Shown: positions 1 to 6,648 of the stretch, piece by piece | Numbering within the stretch: the first letter of the stretch is position 1 | How the letters are laid out: each line of letters starts with the position of its first letter | Assembly: GCA_041481445.1 (NCBI GenBank) | Contig: JBGPBV010000154.1 | Coordinates: 1 to 15,934, forward strand | Direction of reading: 5' to 3' | Length of the DNA: 15,934 nucleotides | Origin: AA29 sp041481445 | GTDB taxonomy: Bacteria > Acidobacteriota > Vicinamibacteria > Fen-336 | Notes under the pieces: generated by a model | The model's input: only the letters and a program-made list of their open reading frames with translations | The model's database searches: none | Told to the model about the DNA's origin: nothing | Made by a program: the position numbers and the translations under genes

Positions 1-1781
1 AGATCATCGGAGTTCAGGAGGGTAAGGCCGGGAGGCCTTTCTACTTCCCCGAGGCGATGACCGACCAGGCGATCGATTGGCTCCACGGCGTCCGCGGCCA
101 CGACGCTGACAAGCCGTGGTTCCTCTACTACTTGACCGGCTGCAGCCACGCGCCCCACCACGTCTCGAAGGAGTGGTCGGAGAAGTACAAGGGCCGGTTC
201 GACCAGGGCTGGGACAAGATGCGGGAGGAGACGCTCGCTCGTCAGATCGCGCTGGGCGTGGTGCCCGCGGGGACCAAGCTCGCCCCCAAGCCCGCGGACA
301 TCAAAGACTGGGACAAGCTGACCGCCGACGAGAAAAAGCTCTTCGCCCGCCAGATGGAGACCTACGCCGGCTTTGGCGAGTACTGCGACGACGAGATCGG
401 ACGGTTGTTCGCCGCGATCGGCGACACGGGCCAACTCGACAACACCCTGATCTTCTACGTCCTCGGCGACAACGGGACGAGCGCCGAGGGCGGCATGTTC
501 GGCCTGTTCAACGAGATGACGTATTTCAACGGGGTGGCGGAAACGGTCCAAGAACAGCTCACGCACCTCGACGAGTGGGGCGGTCCCACGACCTATCCGC
601 ACATGTCGGCAGGCTGGGCCGTCGCCGGCGACACGCCCTTCACGTGGACCAAGCAGATCCCTTCCAACTACGGGGGAACCCGCAACGGCCTGATCGTCTC
701 CTGGCCCAAACATGTCAAGGCCACGAGCGAGGTGCGCTCGCAGTGGCACCACGTCATCGACATCGCACCCACGATCCTGGAGGCGGCCCACCTGCCGGAG
801 CCGAAGAGCGTCAACGGCGTCGTCCAGTCACCGATCGAAGGCGTGAGCATGCTTTACGCCTTCGAGAACCCCAAGGCGGAGAGCACGCACAAGACGCAGT
901 ATTTCGAGATCATGGGCAACCGCGGCATCTATAGCGACGGCTGGTTTGCCGGCACCATCCACCGCGCCCCCTGGGAGCAGAAGCCTCGCGCGACACTGCT
1001 GGCGGACAAGTGGGAGCTGTACGACACCCGCAAGGACTTCAGCCTGGCCAGCGACCTGTCCGCGGCGAACCCGGCGAAGCTCAAGGAGATGCAGGACCTG
1101 TTCATCAAGGAGGCCATCAAGAACCGGGTGTTGCCCATCGACGACCGCGTGCTGGAACGCCTCAACGCAGCGTCGGCGGGCCGGCCAGACCTGATGGGGG
1201 ACCGCACCTCCCTGTCGCTCTCCGCGGGCATGGTGGGGATGAGCGAGAACGTCTTCATAAACATCAAGAACCGGTCGCTCTCGATCACGGCGGAGGTGGA
1301 GATCCCGGCCGGCGGGGCCAATGGCGTGATCCTGGCCCAGGCGGGCCGGTTCGGCGGCTGGAGCCTGTATCTCAAGGACGGCAAGCCGACGTACTGCTAC
1401 AACTTCCTGGGCCTCCAGCGATACACGGTCGGTGCCCCGGAGGCGTTGGCGGCGGGCAAGGCGACGATTCGTCTGAACTTCGACTATGACGGCGGCGGGA
1501 TCGGCAAGGGCGGCACGGCCACGATCCTCGTCAACGGGGCGAAGGTCGCGAGTGGCCGGATCGAGCGCACCCAGGGGATGGCCTTCTCGGCCGACGAGAC
1601 CGCGGGCGTCGGCATGGACGACGCCACGCCCGTGACCGAAGACTACAAGGAACACGACAACGCCTTCACCGGCAAGATCGTCAAGGTCACCGTCGACGTG
1701 AAGCCCATCGGGGCCGCGGTCAAAGCCGAGGCCGATGGGGCCCAGCGGGAAAGCGAAGTCAAGAGGGGGTTGTCCAACTAG
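1..1781 (+). CDS. Arylsulfatase, 3' part (5' end outside window)
   Basis: C-terminal part of a type I sulfatase, which hydrolyses sulfate esters. The frame is open from the first full codon (base 3) to the TAG at 1779-1781. The residues before the ATG at 57 (IIGVQEGKAGRPFYFPEAM) read as normal sulfatase sequence, so 57 is an internal Met and not the start. Visible family motifs are the SHAPHH segment (about 144-161), YKGRFDQGWDK (about 186-218), and LGDNG (about 465-479), whose Asp-Asn is the usual metal-binding pair, then GGTRNGLIVSWP (about 670-705). Residues after about 1220 form a beta-rich C-terminal extension typical of the long (750-800 aa) arylsulfatases. The formylglycine Cys/Ser motif (C/S-x-P-S-R) lies upstream of the window, so the modification type and export signal cannot be judged. 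The substrate is unknown. The gene ends 95 bases before the pirin gene. Confidence 0.93.
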   Translation, partial: IIGVQEGKAGRPFYFPEAMTDQAIDWLHGVRGHDADKPWFLYYLTGCSHAPHHVSKEWSEKYKGRFDQGWDKMREETLARQIALGVVPAGTKLAPKPADIKDWDKLTADEKKLFARQMETYAGFGEYCDDEIGRLFAAIGDTGQLDNTLIFYVLGDNGTSAEGGMFGLFNEMTYFNGVAETVQEQLTHLDEWGGPTTYPHMSAGWAVAGDTPFTWTKQIPSNYGGTRNGLIVSWPKHVKATSEVRSQWHHVIDIAPTILEAAHLPEPKSVNGVVQSPIEGVSMLYAFENPKAESTHKTQYFEIMGNRGIYSDGWFAGTIHRAPWEQKPRATLLADKWELYDTRKDFSLASDLSAANPAKLKEMQDLFIKEAIKNRVLPIDDRVLERLNAASAGRPDLMGDRTSLSLSAGMVGMSENVFINIKNRSLSITAEVEIPAGGANGVILAQAGRFGGWSLYLKDGKPTYCYNFLGLQRYTVGAPEALAAGKATIRLNFDYDGGGIGKGGTATILVNGAKVASGRIERTQGMAFSADETAGVGMDDATPVTEDYKEHDNAFTGKIVKVTVDVKPIGAAVKAEADGAQRESEVKRGLSN

Positions 1782-1866
1782 CCGAAAGCAACGGGTCGCC
1801 AGCCTGTCGTCTTCGCCTACGATATTCGGAGCGACGCCGCTGCGCCGCCGCGCCGTCGGATCCGAG

Positions 1867-1872
1867 AGGAGG
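1867..1872 (+). promoter_or_regulatory. Ribosome binding site of the pirin gene
   Basis: A perfect AGGAGG lies 4 bases before the ATG at 1877. It fixes that start against the longer open frames overlapping this region. Confidence 0.8.
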
Positions 1873-1876
1873 TCCC

Positions 1877-2791
1877 ATGGCCACCCGAAACGTCAAGCGC
1901 CTGGTCAAGGCCAAGCCCACCCTGGAGGGCGCCGGCGTGCGCCTGCGCCGGGCCTTCGGCTTCGGCGCCACCGCCGACACCGATCCCTTCCTTCTCCTCG
2001 ACGACTTCCGGAACGAGCGCCCGGAGGACTACCTGGCCGGCTTTCCGTGGCACCCGCATCGCGGCATCGAGACGATCACCTACGTCCTGGCGGGCACGGT
2101 CGAGCACGGCGACAGCATGGGCAACAAGGGCAGCATCGGCAAAGGCGACATCCAATGGATGACGGCGGGCCGCGGCATCATCCACCAGGAGATGCCGAAG
2201 GGCGACGCCGACGGCCGCATGCACGGCTTCCAGCTCTGGGCGAACCTGCCGTCGTCGCTGAAGATGACCACGCCGCGCTACCAGGACGTCAAGGCCAAGG
2301 ACGTGCCGCTGGCGGCCGACGACGACGGCACCGAGGTGCGGATCGTGTGCGGCAGCTATCGCGGCCGGCGGGGACCGGTCGACGACGTGGCCGCCCAGCC
2401 CGTCTATCTCGACGTGATGGTCCCGGCGGGCAAGCGGAAGGTCCTTCAAGTGGCCACCAACAGCCATGCGTTCGCGTACGTGTTCGGAGGGGCGGGCAAG
2501 TTCTGCAACGCGTCGCAACCGCTGGCCGTGCCCACGGAGGCGGACGGCTGGGCGGACGCGAAGCCGCCCTCCCACGCCGACAACCGCACGCTCGTCCTCT
2601 TCGACCGCGGCGACGAGGTGGAGGTGCAGGCGGCCGACGAGGGCATCCGCTTCCTGCTGATCTCCGGCCAGCCCCTGGGCGAGCCGGTGGCCTGGTACGG
2701 GCCCGTGGTCATGAACACGCAGGAAGAGCTGCGGCACGCCTTCGAGCAGCTCGAGGCGGGGACGTTCCTGCGACCCGACGCGCCGCGGTAG
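1877..2791 (+). CDS. Pirin family protein
   Basis: A 304-residue bicupin of the pirin family (cytoplasmic, no signal peptide). Pirins bind one metal, usually Fe(II), in the N-terminal cupin. Some bacterial members show quercetin 2,3-dioxygenase activity and others act as regulators. The metal ligands are visible: His59 and His61 in WHPHRGIETITYVL, and His103 and Glu105 in GRGIIHQEMP, the canonical pirin 3-His/1-Glu set. The segment GSIGKGDIQWMTAGRG (residues 85-100) is also classic. The C-terminal cupin runs from about residue 170 to 285. Length is normal for the family. The start is set by AGGAGG 4 bases upstream. The gene is followed 24 bases later by an aldo/keto reductase on the same strand, so they probably share a transcript and a role in oxidative or aromatic metabolism; the true substrate is unknown. 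Confidence 0.95.
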   Translation: MATRNVKRLVKAKPTLEGAGVRLRRAFGFGATADTDPFLLLDDFRNERPEDYLAGFPWHPHRGIETITYVLAGTVEHGDSMGNKGSIGKGDIQWMTAGRGIIHQEMPKGDADGRMHGFQLWANLPSSLKMTTPRYQDVKAKDVPLAADDDGTEVRIVCGSYRGRRGPVDDVAAQPVYLDVMVPAGKRKVLQVATNSHAFAYVFGGAGKFCNASQPLAVPTEADGWADAKPPSHADNRTLVLFDRGDEVEVQAADEGIRFLLISGQPLGEPVAWYGPVVMNTQEELRHAFEQLEAGTFLRPDAPR

Positions 2792-2803
2792 CCGGGCTCC
2801 GAT

Positions 2804-2808
2804 GGAGG
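2804..2808 (+). promoter_or_regulatory. Ribosome binding site of the aldo/keto reductase gene
   Basis: GGAGG with a 7-base spacer to the ATG at 2816, located in the 24-base gap after the pirin stop. It supports separate translation of the second gene of the pair. Confidence 0.75.
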
Positions 2809-2815
2809 ACTCTCG

Positions 2816-3793
2816 ATGAAGCAACGCACGCTGGGAGACCTGGCCGTCTCCGCGCTCGGTCTGGGCTGCATGGGGATGTCGGAATTCTATGGATCGACGG
2901 ACGACGCCGAATCCGTCGCCACCATCCACGCCGCCCTCGACGCCGGCGTCACCTTCCTGGATACGGCGGACGCGTACGGGCCGTTCAAGAACGAGGAGCT
3001 CGTGGGCCGGGCCATCCGCGGCCGGCGGGACGTCGTGCTGGCCACGAAGTTCGGCATCGTGCGCACCGCCGATCCCACGACCCGCAGCATCAGCGGCCGC
3101 CCCGACTACGTCCGCTCCGCCTGCGAGGCCAGCCTCCGGCGGCTCGGCGTCGATGCCATCGACCTCTACTACCAGCACCGCGTGGATCCGGCCACGCCCA
3201 TCGAGGACACCGTGGGCGCGATGGCGGAGCTGGTGAGGCAGGGGAAGGTACGCCATCTCGGGCTCTCGGAGGCGGGACCGGAGACGCTGCGCCGCGCGTC
3301 GGCGGTCCACCGGATCACCGCCCTGCAGACCGAGTACTCCCTCTGGACGCGCGACCCCGAGGACGGGATCCTCTCCACGTGCCGCGAGCTGGGCATCGGC
3401 TTCGTGGCCTACAGCCCGCTCGGCCGCGGCTTCCTGACCGGACGCTTCAAGCGCTTCGAGGACCTGGCCGCGGACGACTACCGCCGAAACTCGCCGCGCT
3501 TCCAGGGCGACAACTTCCAGAAGAACCTCGACCTCGTCGCGCGCATCGGCCAGATCGCGTCCGAGAAGGGCTGCACTCCGTCGCAGCTGGCCCTGGCCTG
3601 GGTGATGGCGCAGGGCGACGACATCGTGCCGATCTTCGGCACCAAGCGGCGTGCGTACCTGGCCGAGAATCTGGCCGCCCTGCAGGTCGAGCTGACGGCG
3701 GAGGACCGGCGGCGCATCGAAGAGGTAGCGCCGAAGGACGTCGCCGCCGGCGAGCGCTACCCGCCGGCGATGATGGCCGCCGTGCGCCGCTGA
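2816..3793 (+). CDS. Aldo/keto reductase
   Basis: A 325-residue NAD(P)H-dependent oxidoreductase with the (beta/alpha)8 barrel of the AKR superfamily, cytoplasmic, reducing carbonyl compounds. The catalytic tetrad is complete: Asp49 and Tyr54 in FLDTADAYG, Lys78 in LATKFG, His121 in YYQHRVD. The cofactor-binding loop is VPIFGTKRR (residues 271-279), whose basic residues favour NADPH. The N-terminus (LGLGCMGMSEFYG) and the PLGRGFLTG segment match the bacterial AKR13/YajO-like group. Length is normal and the protein looks intact. The substrate cannot be told from sequence. It probably forms an operon with the upstream pirin gene, and its stop is 27 bases from the stop of the convergent VWA gene. 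Confidence 0.96.
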   Translation: MKQRTLGDLAVSALGLGCMGMSEFYGSTDDAESVATIHAALDAGVTFLDTADAYGPFKNEELVGRAIRGRRDVVLATKFGIVRTADPTTRSISGRPDYVRSACEASLRRLGVDAIDLYYQHRVDPATPIEDTVGAMAELVRQGKVRHLGLSEAGPETLRRASAVHRITALQTEYSLWTRDPEDGILSTCRELGIGFVAYSPLGRGFLTGRFKRFEDLAADDYRRNSPRFQGDNFQKNLDLVARIGQIASEKGCTPSQLALAWVMAQGDDIVPIFGTKRRAYLAENLAALQVELTAEDRRRIEEVAPKDVAAGERYPPAMMAAVRR

Positions 3794-3820
3794 GAGCGGT
3801 CCGCGCGCGCGGGTAGGCGG

Positions 3821-5236
3821 TCAGGCCCCCGCGTAGTAGCCCTTGCGGGCCCGCGGCGTCGCGTCCGGAGGCCGCTCCACGTCCACGTGGATCGTGCGCC
3901 AGCCGGGCTTCCCGTCGAGCGGCTCGTAGCCGATGAGGTAGCGGTGCCGCAGCGTCGCCGCGATGGACTCGACGGCCGTCTTGAGACGGCCGCTCCCGGG
4001 CGTGTCGCTGTCGGGGCTGTAGTGCTCGAGGCCCTTGAGGATCTCGGCGTGGCCGCCGGTGTCGTCGGCAAGGTCGGTCAGGGGCTTCGCGTCGAAGCCC
4101 TCGCGTCGCATGCCTCCCGCACCACCGTGGCCGCCGCCGGGCCCGGCCCCCGGATAGCCGCCATGGCCGCCGCCGCCCGGAAAGCCCCCTCGCCCGCCGC
4201 CACCGCCGGGGTAACCACCGTGGCCGCCGCCCCCGCCTCCGGGATGTCCCCCGGGGTGCGAGAAGCCTCTCTGCTCGTTCGGTATGTCGAGGCCGATCGA
4301 GTAGACGGGGACCTCGGCGCGCCGCGCGTACTCGCGGAGGGTGTCGAACGAGATCGAGCTCGCGGTGTCCACGCCGTCGGTGACCAGGACGACCGCCTTG
4401 CTCTCCGCGGGGCCGGCGGCCACGCGCTTGATGGCCTCGAACGTCGCGTCGTAGAGCGCCGTCCCTCCGTCCGGCTCGAGGCCGTCGAGGACCTGCTCGA
4501 GGCGCTCGCGATCGGAGGTCAGGTCCTGGACGACGTGCACGCGGCCGCTGAACGTGATCACCATGATCTGGTCGGCCGGCTCCAGCACGTCGATGAAGTG
4601 CTTGAGGGCCTCCTCGACCTGCCGGATCTTGTTCTGCATGCTGCGGCTCAGGTCCAGGGCCAGCGCGATGCGGAGAGGCCGCCGCTCACCGCTGAAGAGC
4701 GTCACCTCGCGCCGCTTCCCGTTCTCCGAGATCCGGAAGTCCTCGCTGAGCAGGCCGAGCACGGGCTCGCCCGCCTTGTCGATGACGGAGACGGGCACCC
4801 GAACGGTGCGGGTGCTGGAGGCGAAGGTAGGCCCTTGAAGGATCCCGGGCGCCGAGCTCGTCTTCGAGGCCGGAGGGGGCGGAGGCGGCGCGGCCGGCTT
4901 CTCCGCGGGCGCGACCCGCCGCACGGCCACCACGAGGGTCTCGGTGGCGCCCGCCTCGCGCAGCGCGGTCTCGTGGGCCTGGTCCAGCGTCTCGCCGAAT
5001 CCGCGGCTCTTCAGCTCCGTCAGGATCGTGCTCTCGCTGATGCCCGCCTTGAGGAACCGGATCAGGTCGGCCGTGGTCAGCGGCGTGTCGCCCCGGGCGA
5101 CCGCGGCCAATGCCGCGACCACCAGCAGCACGGCGGCGATCCGTCCCGCCCACGCGCCGCGCGCGCGACTGTCCTTCCGGGAGACACCGCCGTGCTCGCG
5201 TTCGAGGACACCCCTCGAGCGCCGTCCCCCGTCCAT
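3821..5236 (-). CDS. Secreted VWA-domain protein (VWFA-related Acidobacterial type)
   Basis: A 471-residue exported protein counted from the ATG at 5236; a GTG at 5284 in the same frame would add 16 residues, and neither start has a strong Shine-Dalgarno. A basic N-terminus is followed by a hydrophobic segment (about residues 30-48, IAAVLLVVAALAAVA), a signal peptide or anchor. Residues about 52-105 (LTTADLIRFLKAGISESTI...) form a small helical repeat common at the N-terminus of acidobacterial exported proteins. A proline run follows (about 115-123). The beta-strand motif VSVIDKAGEPVLGLLSEDF then leads into a VWA domain with an intact MIDAS: Asp195-x-Ser197-x-Ser199, Thr259, Asp287 (TDG). This predicts a divalent metal site for protein binding. 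A glycine-rich insert (327-376) splits the C-terminal half. The ending ARKGYYAGA is typical of TIGR03436-like proteins. The partner is unknown. It is the last gene of the leftward block after GH43 and DUF3179. Confidence 0.88.
   Translation of the reverse strand: MDGGRRSRGVLEREHGGVSRKDSRARGAWAGRIAAVLLVVAALAAVARGDTPLTTADLIRFLKAGISESTILTELKSRGFGETLDQAHETALREAGATETLVVAVRRVAPAEKPAAPPPPPPASKTSSAPGILQGPTFASSTRTVRVPVSVIDKAGEPVLGLLSEDFRISENGKRREVTLFSGERRPLRIALALDLSRSMQNKIRQVEEALKHFIDVLEPADQIMVITFSGRVHVVQDLTSDRERLEQVLDGLEPDGGTALYDATFEAIKRVAAGPAESKAVVLVTDGVDTASSISFDTLREYARRAEVPVYSIGLDIPNEQRGFSHPGGHPGGGGGGHGGYPGGGGGRGGFPGGGGHGGYPGAGPGGGHGGAGGMRREGFDAKPLTDLADDTGGHAEILKGLEHYSPDSDTPGSGRLKTAVESIAATLRHRYLIGYEPLDGKPGWRTIHVDVERPPDATPRARKGYYAGA
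4109..4258 (-). repeat. Glycine-rich low-complexity tract inside the VWA gene
   Basis: About 50 codons encode imperfect repeats of the type GGYPGGGG / GGFPGGGG with His and Arg spacers. The tract sits between the VWA fold and the C-terminal strand region, where it would form a flexible linker. Such tracts change length easily by replication slippage. Confidence 0.8.
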
Positions 5237-5318
5237 GCGATCTCGTGAGCGATTTGTGATGGTCACGGTGTTCGAGTCGGCCACGCGCGGCGTAGGTCGT
5301 GCAGGATCCGTGCCGTTC

Positions 5319-6551
5319 TCAGCGATTGTAAAGAGCAGTTCCGGGCTGATAGATCTTCCAGTCGAACCAGTATTCCTTGAGCGCCTTCACCTTCGTGAGC
5401 GTGCGTCCGGCCAGGGGCCCGCTCACCGCCGTCCCCGAGAAGTCCCACTCGCTGCCCGTCTCCGCATCCACGAGCCGCAATGGCTGCGTGTCCGGCTTCG
5501 CCAGCAGCTCGAGCGGCCGCCCGTCCACCCTGCGGTCGAAGACGCGGATCGACTTGCCGTCCTCGGCCACCACGAGCGCGATCGGCACCCCGCCCAGGGT
5601 GTCGAGCACCGGCGTCTGCGCGCGCACGGATGCGAACGGGTAGGCCTTGGGCCGGCCGCCGATCGTCACTCCGACGACCACGGAACGCGGCACCAGGTCC
5701 TCACCGGGCGTCACCGGCGTCACCGTCCGCACCTTCTTCATCTTGCGCTCCCAGTTGCGGGACTCGTAGTCGTCCTCGCGTCCGGGCTCGGGGCGCAAGA
5801 CGCGTCCGCCGGGACGCTCACCCCGCCAGATGCCGAACGAGACCTCGTCGTGCAGGACGGCGGCCAGCCGGCGTCCCTTGAGCGGACCCTGGATCGCCTC
5901 CCCGCTCACCTGCTGCCACCAGGACCCCGTCTGCTCGTCGCGCATGATGAAGTTCTGGTTGTTGATGCCCCACAAGCGGAAGTCCAGCGGCCGCCCGTCG
6001 ATCGTCCGCTCCCAGACCAGAGCGGTGTGACACAGCGTTCAATAGGTGCTGACGACGGGGATCCCGCCGACGATGGCCTCCACGATGTGGTGATACGCCA
6101 TCTGCCGCACCGGCCAGGCCACGGCGTCGCCGCGCGTCTCCACCGCGATCACCATGTCGCGATCGTCCATGAAGCGCGCGAGGCTGGCCGGAGCGTACGT
6201 CGGATCAGGGAGCGGGTTGAACATCCACTCGAAGTGGTTCTGCCGCGCGAACCACGTGGAGACAAAGCCGGTCGCGGCCAGGACGGCGACCGGCACCCAC
6301 TGCCACCAGCGCGTCCGCTGCCGGACCAGGCTCGCGAGCACCAGGAGGAGGAGGGCGGCCCCGACCAGCGTCACCAGGGGGGCCGTCCGTCTCAGCTCGT
6401 AGGCCAGGGCGACGCCGAACGGCGTCTGCGGCTTGAACGGCTGGATGAGGACCGCGGGCACGGCGATCCACGCGAACACGCCGAGAGCCAGCAGGGTAGC
6501 GAGCAGCCAGCTCCTCCAGGTCGTCAACCGTGGCGGCGTCGATCGTTCCAC
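5319..6551 (-). CDS. DUF3179 membrane protein, predicted selenoprotein (in-frame UGA read as Sec171)
   Basis: One reading frame of 410 codons interrupted only by UGA at 6041-6039; both sides are in the same frame, so no frameshift is needed. Start: GTG at 6551 with GGAGG 5 bases upstream. Three membrane helices (about residues 15-37, 57-76, 83-102) with basic loops (R8/R13, RQRTR) facing the cytoplasm place the rest outside. A DUF3179 domain follows: DMVIAVETRGDAVAWPVRQM, VGGIPVVSTY-Sec-TLCHTALVW, then GSWWQQVSGEAIQGPLKGR. The family motif, as I recall it, is TYCPLC-x-TA, so Sec171 replaces the first Cys and gives Sec-x-x-Cys174. A second, degenerate copy (about residues 290-405) lacks the motif. 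A SECIS-like hairpin starts 13 bases after the UGA. The family function is unknown; a UxxC site on the outer membrane face suggests thiol/selenol redox chemistry (inference). Alternatives are a nonsense mutation or a base error. A gene caller would give two fragments, 6039-6551 and 5319-5975. Confidence 0.85.
6006..6025 (-). promoter_or_regulatory. Putative bacterial SECIS element (Sec insertion hairpin)
   Basis: In mRNA sense, CCGCUC (6025-6020) pairs perfectly with GAGCGG (6011-6006) around the loop UGGUCUGG. A U-G closing pair would leave the 6-base loop GGUCUG with G at its first position. The loop begins 20 bases after the UGA, inside the usual bacterial range (about 16-37). The core GGUCU equals the SelB-binding loop of E. 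coli fdhF. An outer GUC/GAU helix (6031-6029 with 6003-6001) across a small internal loop may lengthen the stem. The hairpin is coding and must act during translation of the DUF3179 gene. Confidence 0.78.
6039..6041 (-). other. In-frame UGA codon, predicted selenocysteine 171
   Basis: The plus strand reads tca, so the codon is TGA on the coding strand. The context is Thr-Tyr-[UGA]-Thr-Leu-Cys-His-Thr-Ala, and DUF3179 relatives as I know them have Tyr-Cys-x-x-Cys-x-Thr-Ala. TGC/TGT to TGA is the exchange expected between Cys and Sec forms of one family. Confidence 0.8.
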
Positions 6552-6556
6552 GCGTT

Positions 6557-6561
6557 CCTCC
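6557..6561 (-). promoter_or_regulatory. Ribosome binding site of the DUF3179 gene
   Basis: GGAGG in the coding sense, 5 bases before GTG 6551. No equally good site precedes the second half of the gene, whose first possible start (TTG at 5975) cuts into the domain. Confidence 0.75.
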
Positions 6562-6581
6562 GGATCGAGTCGAAGTATGCC

Positions 6582-6620
6582 CGCCTACGGAAGGGGCCGC
6601 CAGCCTTCCGCGCGTAGGCG
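6582..6620. repeat. Intergenic inverted repeat between GH43 and DUF3179
   Basis: CGCCTACG (6582-6589) is complementary to CGTAGGCG (6613-6620). The inner arms GAAGG (6590-6594) and CCTTC (6604-6608) continue the stem, with a 4-base bulge. It fills much of the 97-base gap between the GH43 stop and the DUF3179 start. There is no T run on either side, so it is not a standard intrinsic terminator; it could be an mRNA processing or stability hairpin. Confidence 0.55.
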
Positions 6621-6648
6621 TCCGCGATCGTTGCCACCGGCGTCCGCG

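Noticed and set aside
1782..1876. Promoter for the pirin gene (TACGAT at 1818-1823 as a -10 box)
   Set aside because: No matching -35 hexamer at the usual spacing, so the call is not supported beyond chance.
1735..3816. Open frame of 693 codons covering the pirin and aldo/keto reductase genes
   Set aside because: Arg/Gly/Pro-rich shadow frame; both real genes inside it have complete catalytic motifs and their own ribosome binding sites.
4109..4258. Repetitive tract as a CRISPR array or tandem-repeat element
   Set aside because: There are no regular repeats with unique spacers; the tract encodes an in-frame glycine-rich protein segment.
5319..5321. The terminal UGA of the same gene as a second selenocysteine
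   Set aside because: The protein ends naturally after the last DUF3179 strand (YQPGTALYNR), the downstream frame has no recognisable domain, and I see no comparable hairpin after this codon.
5319..6551. DUF3179 gene as a frameshifted or decayed pseudogene, or two separate genes
   Set aside because: Both parts share one frame, motif spacing across the UGA is intact, no other stop or indel is seen, and the second part has no start with a ribosome binding site. A Cys-to-UGA change plus a SECIS-like hairpin fits Sec better, though a base error cannot be excluded without reads.
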